Shown piece by piece: positions 1-6,726 of a DNA stretch of 12,826 bases; position 1 is the first letter of the stretch, and every line of letters starts with the position of its first letter. The notes under the pieces are model-generated. The model had not been told where the DNA came from, did not search any database, and saw nothing but the letters and a program-made list of their open reading frames with translations. A program made the translations under genes and the position numbers. Origin of the DNA: WTJX01 sp045106295. Lineage in GTDB: Bacteria > Bacteroidota > Bacteroidia > Cytophagales > JAAEPT01. The stretch lies in the NCBI GenBank assembly GCA_045106295.1, contig JBGCEI010000153.1:1-12826 (forward strand), read 5' to 3'.

Positions 1-1794
1 CCCCACAAAAGTACTCCCATATTTCTCTAGTTTAAACTGTCCAACTCCTGGAATTTCTGATAGCTCAGTAAGTGATGTAGGTTTTGCTTCTGCCATAGCT
101 TGTAAGGTATTGTCTGGGAAAATAACATAAGCTGGCACACCTTTTTTCTTGGCTAATTCTTTACGTAATTCTTTTAGTTTTCTCATTAAGTCAACATCGT
201 AGATGTACGGTTTAGGAGCAGCTTTTCCTTTTTTGATAGGAGTAGTGGCTTTTTCTTCAAACTTAGGTGGAGTTACAAGATTTACTTTAAAGTCTTCAAA
301 CAACACCTGTTCTGCTAAAGCCGTCGTTTTTAGTTTGTTTCCATCGGTGTAGTCTATTTCCAAATACCCTTGATTGATCAATTGCGTAATAAAGTTGGTC
401 CAACTGTAGGCATTAGTGTCGTTACCTGCTCCGTAGGTTTTTATTTGGTCGTAGCCTTTTTCTATGATTTCCATCCGTTGGGAGCCTCTCAGGATATCTA
501 CCGTTAATGGAATAGTAACTTGTTCGTTAGTTCGTTTACAAACGGAAAAAGCTTTCTGAGCGATCACTGTACCGTCAAAATATTCTGGTGGGTTTTTACA
601 GATGTCACAGTTGCCACATGGCTCAGAAGTATGCTCTCCAAAATAACTGAGTACCATATTGGTACGACAACTTGTAGCTTGGCAGAACTCTAGCATGCGA
701 TCTAGCTTGGCTAATTGTACGTTTTTAAAATGTTCGGAGGTATTGCTCCCGGTTACAAAAGAGCGTAAAACAGTTAGGTCACCATAACTAAAGAATAGAA
801 TCGCCTGAGAGTCTACGCCGTCCCTTCCTGCTCTTCCTATTTCTTGGTAATAGCTCTCTATGTTTTTGGGTAGATTGTAATGGATAACCCAGCGTACATT
901 GGATTTGTCTATTCCCATTCCAAAGGCTATGGTAGCACAGATAATCTGAATGTCGTCTCGTTGAAAGGCAGTTTGAATTTTTTCTCTTTTGTCGGATGGC
1001 ATGGCACCATGATAGAAGGCTGCTTTGAAACCATCATTGTTAAGCTTTGCAGCGACTTGCTCCGTACTTTTTCTACTTAAGCAGTAAATAATACCTACTT
1101 CTCCTCTATTACTAGCAATGTGTTTTTTAATGACTTCATACCGCTTTTGGGAAGGCATTACTTTTACTTCTATGTTTTCTCGCCTAAAACTAGAAAGGAA
1201 TAGTTCTGCGTCTTTTAAGTCTAGTTGTTGGATAATGTCTTGTTGTGTGGCTTTGTCTGCCGTGGCGGTTAGTGCAACATGTGGAATGTCTGGAAATTTA
1301 TTGATTAAACTCTTTATTTGCGCATATTCTGGTCTGAAATCATTTCCCCAAATAGACACACAGTGTGCTTCGTCTATGGCGATCATAGCTAGTGTAATCG
1401 TTTTAAGGAAAGACATAAAACTGGTAGAAACGGCACGTTCAGGAGATACGTATAAAATTTTGATGTCACCTGATTTCAATCGTTCAAAAAGCCTTGCTTC
1501 TTCATCAGTAGTTAAACTACTGTTCAACCCTTCCGCTTTTATGCCGTTAGCCTGTAGATGTGATACCTGATCCTTCATTAAAGCAATGAGAGGAGATACA
1601 ATAAGAGCAATTCCATCTAAGATTAAAGCAGGTACTTGGTAGCACGCTGATTTACCGCCTCCTGTTGGCATAATCACCATGCTGTCTTTACCTTCTAGGG
1701 TACGATTTATGACTGCTTCTTGATGTAATCGAAAGCTATCGTAACCAAAAACTTGCTTAAATACTTCTAGTGGGGTGTTTTTGGTTGTTATCAT
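1..1794 (-). CDS. recQ: ATP-dependent DNA helicase RecQ (3' end beyond the window)
   Basis: This is a RecQ-family 3'-5' DNA helicase acting in recombination and replication-fork repair. The visible 598 residues hold, in order: Walker A TGGGKS (44-49), the DEAH box (141-144), a RecQ loop SIWGNDFRPEY (147-157), motif III TATAD (176-180), motif VI QEIGRAGRDG (317-326), a zinc site (C376, C393, C396, C399, spaced as in E. coli RecQ), a winged-helix/RQC region (about 400-510) and an HRDC domain starting near 530. The HRDC is cut by the window edge after residue 598, so the C-terminus and stop are not seen. The ATG at 1794-1792 is chosen because it opens the conserved N-terminus; another ATG five bases upstream (1799) is out of frame and hits TGA at once. 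The leader lacks a Shine-Dalgarno. The gene follows the EI24-like gene on the same strand, but a repeat-rich 311-bp gap separates them, so it is probably transcribed on its own. Confidence 0.96.
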   Translation of the reverse strand, partial: MITTKNTPLEVFKQVFGYDSFRLHQEAVINRTLEGKDSMVIMPTGGGKSACYQVPALILDGIALIVSPLIALMKDQVSHLQANGIKAEGLNSSLTTDEEARLFERLKSGDIKILYVSPERAVSTSFMSFLKTITLAMIAIDEAHCVSIWGNDFRPEYAQIKSLINKFPDIPHVALTATADKATQQDIIQQLDLKDAELFLSSFRRENIEVKVMPSQKRYEVIKKHIASNRGEVGIIYCLSRKSTEQVAAKLNNDGFKAAFYHGAMPSDKREKIQTAFQRDDIQIICATIAFGMGIDKSNVRWVIHYNLPKNIESYYQEIGRAGRDGVDSQAILFFSYGDLTVLRSFVTGSNTSEHFKNVQLAKLDRMLEFCQATSCRTNMVLSYFGEHTSEPCGNCDICKNPPEYFDGTVIAQKAFSVCKRTNEQVTIPLTVDILRGSQRMEIIEKGYDQIKTYGAGNDTNAYSWTNFITQLINQGYLEIDYTDGNKLKTTALAEQVLFEDFKVNLVTPPKFEEKATTPIKKGKAAPKPYIYDVDLMRKLKELRKELAKKKGVPAYVIFPDNTLQAMAEAKPTSLTELSEIPGVGQFKLEKYGSTFVG

Positions 1795-1810
1795 TTCATG
1801 AAAATACGAA

Positions 1811-2060
1811 CTAGTTATTCTTAAAACGAATTCGAGATGATTTCTTATGAAAGAAAAAAGGAATTAAACCCGGATTTTGCATTAGAATTCGTTATGAGAA
1901 GTTAACTAGCAAAGCGACTGATTTGCAGATAGTTAGATTCGGAATAGACTCTCTAATGCATATTTCGGGTTAAAGTAAAAATGCATAAAGGATAGAAGCG
2001 GCATCCTTTTGTGACCGAAGAAAACAAAAGGTACAGCGGATAGCCTGACCTGAAGTGTAA
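1811..2060. repeat. Intergenic repeat-rich element with nested inverted repeats
   Basis: The gap between the EI24-like gene and recQ holds no plausible gene but several inverted repeats. CTAGTTATTCTTAAAACGAA (from 1811) is imperfectly repeated in inverse at 1885-1909. A 23-base arm at 1864-1886 (ends GCATTAGA) matches the complement of 1952-1974 at 19 of 23 positions. CCTTTTGT (2005-2012) pairs perfectly with ACAAAAGG (2024-2031). The flanking words GGATGCCGCTTC and GGCTATCCGCTGTA, read on the minus strand, resemble a dispersed intergenic element I recall from Flavobacteriaceae genomes; that recollection is not verified here. The stretch could be a repetitive extragenic element, a miniature mobile element or a structured mRNA 3' end. 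Confidence 0.5.
2005..2031 (-). terminator. Possible hairpin terminator or structured 3' end downstream of the EI24-like gene
   Basis: A perfect 8-bp stem, CCTTTTGT with ACAAAAGG, closes an 11-base loop about 75 bases after the EI24-like stop codon on the minus strand. There is no long U-tract after the stem, so a classical intrinsic terminator is doubtful; the hairpin may only be part of the surrounding repeat. Confidence 0.3.
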
Positions 2061-2105
2061 CGAAAGGTGATGCCCAAATCCTTGAAATAAAGATTTTTTT
2101 TGTTT

Positions 2106-2912
2106 TTACTCTTCAATCACTTTTGCGTCTTGAACTGTAGGATCAACTTTTTCCATGGCTAAAGCTGCTGCTATTACGGCCAAGGGTGCTGCAAATAAAA
2201 CTCCTAAAATAGGAATGTAAAGTAATATCTTAAAAATAAGCCCGTTTCCGATAGCGAGTCCTCTATGTGATTTGATGAGCAAAAAGCTACTTTTTACATC
2301 TAAGCGTTTACTCTCTGAGCGGTAATCGATCATAGCAAAACCATAATAGTACGAACTCACCAAAAATAAAGCAATGGGAACAAAAGGGGTTAATACCCCT
2401 GTAAAGGTTAAAGTAAGTAGGGCGAGAGTGAAAAACAGTTCTAGAAAAAGGTTTCTAATGGCAATACGGATTCCTCGTATCACATCCTTTACTAGTTGTT
2501 TCATTGAGAAGGGTAGCTCTTTTCCTGAAATGGCCCCTTGTACTTTTTCTGAGATGTATGAAAACAAAGGGGATAGTAAAACCAATGAGATATACCGATA
2601 GAGATAGGAAAGCACAAAAAAGGAAAATAAGATACGGCCTATTTTCACGATTGCTCTAAACACCCAAGAATCGGATAAATAATCGACAATAGTGAATCCC
2701 CAACCTTCGCTTGTATTTTCTTTAATGACATCACCTATCCATTGTAACCCAAAATCTAAGCCGTTATTAAAAAAGTAACTTAGGATAACCAAAATACAAG
2801 CATTTACTATCACTGGAACAATTAATAGCTTTTTTAATTGATGAATTTTCAAAAAATGAAACACTTCTAAATAGGCTGATGTTCCTAGTTGAAACTCCTG
2901 TAATAACTTCAT
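2106..2912 (-). CDS. EI24/CysZ-like integral membrane protein
   Basis: The protein is a multi-spanning inner-membrane protein of the EI24 family, which includes the sulfate transporter CysZ. Supporting features are several hydrophobic segments, the sequence SPLFSYISEKVQGAISGKEL in the middle, a charged loop ending in YGFAMIDYRSESKRL, and a final helix pair with the pattern KILLYIPILGVLFAAPLAVIAA, where EI24 proteins typically have an iPl...aP signature. The tail after the last helix is acidic. The ATG at 2912 is chosen because family members begin with a short stretch of the form M..L..G..AY before the first helix, and MKLLQEFQLGTSAY fits. An upstream in-frame ATG at 2993 would add 27 hydrophobic residues. 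Sulfate transport is not shown: no cysteine biosynthesis gene lies nearby, so cysZ is not assigned. Confidence 0.8.
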   Translation of the reverse strand: MKLLQEFQLGTSAYLEVFHFLKIHQLKKLLIVPVIVNACILVILSYFFNNGLDFGLQWIGDVIKENTSEGWGFTIVDYLSDSWVFRAIVKIGRILFSFFVLSYLYRYISLVLLSPLFSYISEKVQGAISGKELPFSMKQLVKDVIRGIRIAIRNLFLELFFTLALLTLTFTGVLTPFVPIALFLVSSYYYGFAMIDYRSESKRLDVKSSFLLIKSHRGLAIGNGLIFKILLYIPILGVLFAAPLAVIAAALAMEKVDPTVQDAKVIEE

Positions 2913-3419
2913 AATCACTAATTTACTAAAAGCAATAACAAGATAATAAACAGTTGTGAATAATACCTGAAATAATGGCTTTTGGTACTCCAAAGAGCTT
3001 TTTTAGATGAAAAAAGTAGCTTTTAATAAAATATGACTCTGTATCGTATTAATACTATCTATTTTTAAAAATGTGTTGTTTTTAATTTTTAATTAGTTGA
3101 ATAATACAATTTTAAAAAATGAATATGCTTTGCTCGTTTACTTCAAAACATAAATTGTATATCATTAATCTTAAGGATATAAAAACGCATAAATAGAAGA
3201 GATAAATTGTATTTTTCTAATTAACCGTACTCTTTTTAGATGAAAATGACTTGTTTTTATAGAATTTCATCCAAATCTTTTTTTAATGCTCATTCATTTT
3301 CTATATGTTTAGTCATTGTTAATTAAAAAAAGTACTCGAAAGAGGATTTTTTAAGTTTGAAATTAAAACCTTACTGCATTGAGAAATGCAACTAAATTGT
3401 TAACCTAAATTTAATTATT
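2913..3419. other. AT-rich divergent intergenic region
   Basis: About 500 bases between the divergent EI24-like and amt genes contain no credible gene or RNA. The stretch must carry both promoters, but I cannot fix either with confidence. Visible structure: ATAAATTGTAT occurs twice in direct orientation (3150-3160 and 3202-3212, 52 bp apart), TTTTTAGATGAAAA occurs at 3000 and 3233, and GATGAAA (3239) is repeated in inverse as TTTCATC (3265). Such A/T-rich matches arise easily by chance. Confidence 0.5.
3375..3390 (+). promoter_or_regulatory. Short hairpin or operator palindrome upstream of amt
   Basis: TGCATT and AATGCA form a perfect 6-bp stem around GAGA, a GNRA-type tetraloop, 29 bases before the amt start codon. 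It may be a stable 5'-leader hairpin or a binding site for a nitrogen regulator. There is no direct evidence for either role. Confidence 0.35.
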
Positions 3420-4700
3420 ATGGAAGAGATCAAAGCGTTACAGGAACTTGCGAATAGTACCCTGCTAATGTCAAACAATATCTGGATGATGGTGTCTACT
3501 TTTTTAGTATTCATTATGCACCTAGGATTTGCTACTCTAGAGAGTGGAATGACGCAATCAAAAAACACAGTAAATATTCTATTTAAAAACACGGTGATAC
3601 CTGCTATTGGTTTACTAACGTATGCAGGGTGGGGATTTAACTTAATGTATCCAGGTTTCGCAGAAGGTGATGCTGGTATCTTTGCATTTGCTGGATGGGG
3701 TATCGACCCAGGAGCAGACTATGACGCTTTCGGTTATGCTGGAGCTGGTTATACGTACTGGACTGACTTTTTATTCCAAGGAATGTTTGCAGCAACTGCA
3801 GCAACTATTGTTTCTGGAGCTGTAGCTGAACGTATTAAATTAGGTCCCTTCTTATTGTTTTCTGTTCTTTTCGTAGGGGTTGTTTACCCTTGGTTAGGAT
3901 CATGGAAATGGGGTGCTGGTTGGTTAGATGCAGCTGGATTCTATGACTTTGCTGGATCTACTCTAGTACACAGTGTTGGTGGATGGGGTGCTCTTGCGGG
4001 TGATTTAATCTTAGGTCCAAGAGTTGGAAAATTTGTTGATGGTAAAATCAATCCTATTCCGGGACACAACTTACCCCTAGGTGTAATTGGTGTATTCTTA
4101 TTATGGTTAGGATGGTTCGGTTTCAACGGTGGATCGGTATTATCTGCAGATCCTGAAGCAGTATCTTTCGTATTAGTTACTACATCTTTAGCTGCTGCCG
4201 CTGGTGCGATCTCTGGTCCTTTGACTATGTTAATCATCACTAAAAAGTATGATTTAACAATGGCATTAAACGGTATCCTTGCTGGTTTAGTAGGTATTAC
4301 TGCTGGTGCTGACCAAGTAAGTATCACAAGTTCAATCATTATCGGTTTAATAGCTGGTGTACTTTGTCCTTTATCTGTTATTTTCTTTGATAAAATGAAA
4401 ATTGACGATCCAGTAGGAGCTATTTCTGTACACTTAGTATGTGGTATCTGGGGTACACTAGCTGTAGGTATTTTTGGAGATACAGAATATTTAGGCCTTA
4501 CAGATTCAGGAGCACAAATTGGAGCTCTTGGAACTCAAGCACTAGGTATTTTAGCTTACGGAGCAGTAGCATTCCCTTTCTGTTTAATATTCTTCTACAT
4601 CATCAAAGCAACTGTAGGTTTAAGAGTTGCAAAAGAAGAAGAAGTAGATGGATTAGACCTTGCAGAGCACGGTATGAGAGCATACAACATCACGAGATAA
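3420..4700 (+). CDS. amt: Ammonium transporter (Amt family)
   Basis: This inner-membrane channel passes ammonium/ammonia into the cell. The 426 residues fit the family length of roughly 400-450 and eleven membrane segments. Key residues are present: the paired pore histidines H184 (HSVGG) and H338 (HLVCGIWGT), D176 eight residues before the first histidine as in E. coli AmtB, gate phenylalanines F119/F123 (FQGMF) and F235, and S239 in GFNGGS. The N-terminal LESGMTQSKNTVNILFKN segment is of the type seen in Bacteroidota, cyanobacteria and eukaryotes rather than the E. coli type. There is no cleavable signal peptide. The cytoplasmic tail ends EHGMRAYNITR, the region that contacts PII proteins in studied Amts. 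No glnB/glnK gene follows; a strong terminator and an epimerase gene do. The start ATG at 3420 sits after an A/T-rich leader. Confidence 0.97.
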   Translation: MEEIKALQELANSTLLMSNNIWMMVSTFLVFIMHLGFATLESGMTQSKNTVNILFKNTVIPAIGLLTYAGWGFNLMYPGFAEGDAGIFAFAGWGIDPGADYDAFGYAGAGYTYWTDFLFQGMFAATAATIVSGAVAERIKLGPFLLFSVLFVGVVYPWLGSWKWGAGWLDAAGFYDFAGSTLVHSVGGWGALAGDLILGPRVGKFVDGKINPIPGHNLPLGVIGVFLLWLGWFGFNGGSVLSADPEAVSFVLVTTSLAAAAGAISGPLTMLIITKKYDLTMALNGILAGLVGITAGADQVSITSSIIIGLIAGVLCPLSVIFFDKMKIDDPVGAISVHLVCGIWGTLAVGIFGDTEYLGLTDSGAQIGALGTQALGILAYGAVAFPFCLIFFYIIKATVGLRVAKEEEVDGLDLAEHGMRAYNITR

Positions 4701-4724
4701 TAACCCTTCTTTTTAAGAGAGTTC

Positions 4725-4760
4725 AAAAGCCACTTCCTATGGGAGTGGCTTTTTTGTTTT
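4725..4760 (+). terminator. Rho-independent terminator after amt
   Basis: AAAAGCCACTTCC pairs with GGGAGTGGCTTTT over 13 positions with one T:G pair and a three-base TAT loop, followed by a run of T. It starts 24 bases after the amt stop codon and separates amt from the next gene. Confidence 0.92.
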
Positions 4761-4782
4761 ATGAAAGATTTCTTTACTTTAG
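4753..4782 (+). promoter_or_regulatory. Candidate Bacteroidota sigma-A promoter for the epimerase
   Basis: TTTG (4753-4756) lies 18 bases before TACTTTAG (4775-4782), a 7 of 8 match to TAnnTTTG, in the usual spacing. The -33 box sits inside the T-run of the amt terminator. The -7 box ends six bases before the ATG at 4789, so transcription would begin at or next to the start codon. Confidence 0.5.
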
Positions 4783-4788
4783 ATACTT

Positions 4789-5661
4789 ATGGTGATCCTA
4801 TTAAAAAACGGTATCCTTACAGCTAGTGTTGCACTTAAAGGTGCTGAACTAACAAGTTTAATAAAAAGTGAAACAGAATACATCTGGCAAGCAGATGCTA
4901 CTTATTGGGGAAGGCACACGCCTGTTTTATTTCCAATAGTAGGACAACTAAAAAATAATTCCTATTTTTTTGAAGGCAAGGAATATGCTATGAAACAGCA
5001 TGGGTTTGCAAGAGACCAAGAATTCAAAGTAGAAAAACAAAGTGACGAATCGGTTACTTTATTGCTGAGAAGCTCAGAAGTAACAAAAGAGAATTATCCT
5101 TTTGATTTTGAATTACGAGTAACTCATTCTTTGAATAAAAACAGGTTGGCTACTCGTTATGAAGTGACAAACACACAAACAAGTGAAATACTCTTTTCTA
5201 TCGGTGGGCACCCAGCCTATAACTGCCCATTAGAAAAAGGTCATAAAAGAAACGAATATGCTATTCGTTTGGACGATGCACATGAGGTAAAGAGTAAGTT
5301 ATTAGATAATGGAACGATAGGAAGCAATGAAAAAAAAGTTTTAGAAAACGGAAATACATTACCCCTATTCGATGATGCCATTTTCGATCAAGATGCGATC
5401 ATCTTTGATCCCAACCCATTTAGAAAAGCAACTGTTTTACACACTTCAACAAAAAAGGAATACTTATCCTTACATTTTCAAGGTTTCCCTTCTTTAGGCA
5501 TTTGGTCTAAAAATAGTTCTTCTCCTTTTGTATGTATTGAACCTTGGTATGGAATTTCGGATTATCACAACCATGACCAACAACTGATCAATAAAAAAGG
5601 AATCATTTCTCTAGAAGCAGGAAAGGTATTTGATTGTCAGTATGCGGTTGAAGTTTTTTAA
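4789..5661 (+). CDS. Aldose 1-epimerase family protein (LacX type)
   Basis: A cytoplasmic galactose-mutarotase-like enzyme expected to interconvert alpha and beta anomers of sugars or sugar phosphates. The 290 residues form one aldose-epimerase beta-sandwich domain. Recognisable blocks are WGRHTPVLFPIVGQL (40-54), the HGFAR block with H71 and R75, GGHPAYNCP with H141 (catalytic acid position in the family) and CIEPWYGISD with E251 (catalytic base position). The spacing matches the shorter LacX/YeaD-like branch rather than classic GalM. No signal peptide is visible. The ATG at 4789 directly follows the amt terminator and a promoter candidate, so it is probably transcribed alone. The substrate cannot be told from sequence, and no sugar-catabolism gene is nearby. 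The stop codon lies against mobile-element debris on the opposite strand. Confidence 0.9.
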   Translation: MVILLKNGILTASVALKGAELTSLIKSETEYIWQADATYWGRHTPVLFPIVGQLKNNSYFFEGKEYAMKQHGFARDQEFKVEKQSDESVTLLLRSSEVTKENYPFDFELRVTHSLNKNRLATRYEVTNTQTSEILFSIGGHPAYNCPLEKGHKRNEYAIRLDDAHEVKSKLLDNGTIGSNEKKVLENGNTLPLFDDAIFDQDAIIFDPNPFRKATVLHTSTKKEYLSLHFQGFPSLGIWSKNSSSPFVCIEPWYGISDYHNHDQQLINKKGIISLEAGKVFDCQYAVEVF

Positions 5662-5819
5662 TTAAATCTTGAAAATAGTAGAATTAGAGAATCGGTCATG
5701 CCTAGATTTGATAACGTCCACTTATACTTGGCTATATTCTTCAAGAATTTGAGTATCAAAATAGTAATCAAAGCAGTCCATATCTGAATAAGTACCGCAT
5801 TTTCAGATGTTCCTATGAA
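5658..5819 (-). pseudogene. C-terminal remnant of an IS4-type transposase
   Basis: Read on the minus strand from 5819, the frame gives FIGTSENAVLIQIWTALI, then a hydrophobic stretch, KYKWTLSNL, and a divergent tail to TAA at 5658. GTSENAV.IQIWTALI and W(S/T)LSNL are typical of the C-terminal end of IS4-family transposases in Bacteroidota. Only about 50 residues remain; the DDE catalytic core is absent, and the sequence after SNL no longer looks like the family. It overlaps the last bases of the epimerase gene in antisense. It is a relic and cannot be active. Confidence 0.65.
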
Positions 5820-5971
5820 GTGTAAGTATCTGTCGTATTGTACCCTCCTGCATTGTATTTGTCCTCACTATTTAATGGATCACTATATGTACCGTTGGAT
5901 AGGTTATACGACTTTAGCTCTCCTGTTAATACTTCTTTATTACATAAATAAAATAAGTGTAAATACCCGTT
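5813..5971 (-). pseudogene. Fragment of an unidentified reading frame
   Basis: An open frame without a start codon runs from 5971 to TAG at 5813-5815. It includes EVLTGELKSYNLSNGTYSDP and a polar tail rich in Asn, Tyr and Thr. I do not recognise a family. It ends precisely where the transposase remnant begins, which suggests that an insertion cut a gene and later deletions removed most of both. It could also be chance open sequence. Confidence 0.3.
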
Positions 5972-5998
5972 TTATTTCTTAACCCAAGCTTTCTAAAC

Positions 5999-6037
5999 AA
6001 AAAAAAGGTTGTTGTGAGTAATCACAACAACCTTTTT
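5999..6037. terminator. Bidirectional intrinsic terminator at the 3' end of the envelope operon
   Basis: AAAAAGGTTGTTGTGA and TCACAACAACCTTTTT form a perfect 16-bp stem around a GTAA loop (6002-6037). On the minus strand it is followed by eight T (complement of 5999-6006), giving a strong end to the operon about 40 bases after its last stop codon. On the plus strand five T follow, so it can also stop any read-through from the left. Confidence 0.92.
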
Positions 6038-6079
6038 ATTAATTCAGTTTTTATAATAAACTTGTTAAGCTTATTTAGT

Positions 6080-6655
6080 CTATTTCATTTTGTCCATTTC
6101 AGCATTAAACGACTTTTTGAATTTCTCATAGTCATAGTCTACTTTCAACTCTTGTTCTTTACTTAATCGCTCATTAATGGCATCCACCAAATCATCCGCA
6201 CCTAACTCTAATGCTAAATACGTTTTATATTTACCATTTAAGGTCGTAATACGTTCACAAATCGTTCTAATACCTGAAAGCTCCTGATCGATAACTTCTC
6301 TAGTTAAACCTTCAAACTTCTCAGATACTTCTTCTACATTGTTTACTTCCCTAGAATTTACATAATTATCAATTACTGCTTTCATTGTCGTACTAACAGA
6401 ACCTGCTAATTCACCTTTTGCATTGTTTCTTGCTTTTTTTCTAGATACTTCTTGGTCTAAACTCTCACCAATTGCATTAGCTCTAAAATTCTTTTTATCA
6501 CTAAAAAACTCTCTACCTGAACATAAAACCTTTACTTCTTGCTCTCCAGAAGGAGCTTTTTCTTTCATTGCTTGTTTCTTTGCATTACAAGAAGAAAATG
6601 TTGCCATTGTGGCTAATGCTACTACAGGGAAAAACTTGATTACATTGCTATTCAT
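6080..6655 (-). CDS. Small LPP20-type lipoprotein, fourth gene of the envelope operon
   Basis: This 191-residue protein is predicted to be an envelope lipoprotein. A basic/hydrophobic signal ends in a lipobox FSSC with the lipidated cysteine at 23. Residues about 55-155 resemble the LPP20/FlgP-like fold: a conserved A.GES.D...SRKKARNNAKGELA helix, a long charged helix, then a strand reading KYKTYLALEL. The C-terminal 30 residues are a charged helix. It is the last gene of the operon, 71 bases after the CsgG-TPR gene, and precedes a strong terminator. The role is unknown; LPP20 relatives such as FlgP form outer-membrane rings or disks, so a structural role is inferred. The family call rests on pattern recognition, not a profile search. 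Confidence 0.8.
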   Translation of the reverse strand: MNSNVIKFFPVVALATMATFSSCNAKKQAMKEKAPSGEQEVKVLCSGREFFSDKKNFRANAIGESLDQEVSRKKARNNAKGELAGSVSTTMKAVIDNYVNSREVNNVEEVSEKFEGLTREVIDQELSGIRTICERITTLNGKYKTYLALELGADDLVDAINERLSKEQELKVDYDYEKFKKSFNAEMDKMK

Positions 6656-6726
6656 AACTATTTAATTTAAATCTAAAATATTTTTGCTGTGTATTAATTA
6701 TGGTTAGGTCCATATTCCGTGCCAAT

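Noticed and set aside
880..1570. Plus-strand open frames opposite recQ
   Set aside because: They lie antisense to a well-supported helicase with all its motifs and show no recognisable domain.
2374..2601. Plus-strand open frame opposite the EI24-like gene
   Set aside because: Antisense shadow of a conserved membrane protein, with no domain signal.
2106..2912. Naming the EI24-like gene cysZ
   Set aside because: The fold is shared, but no sulfate or cysteine context supports the function.
3941..4339. Minus-strand open frame inside amt
   Set aside because: Antisense to conserved transporter segments; low-complexity composition.
4439..4795. Plus-strand frame overlapping the end of amt, the terminator and the epimerase start
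   Set aside because: Arg/Ser/Tyr-rich out-of-frame translation that runs through a strong terminator.
6423..6665. Plus-strand frame opposite the small LPP20 gene
   Set aside because: Antisense to a lipoprotein with a clear lipobox; no independent support.
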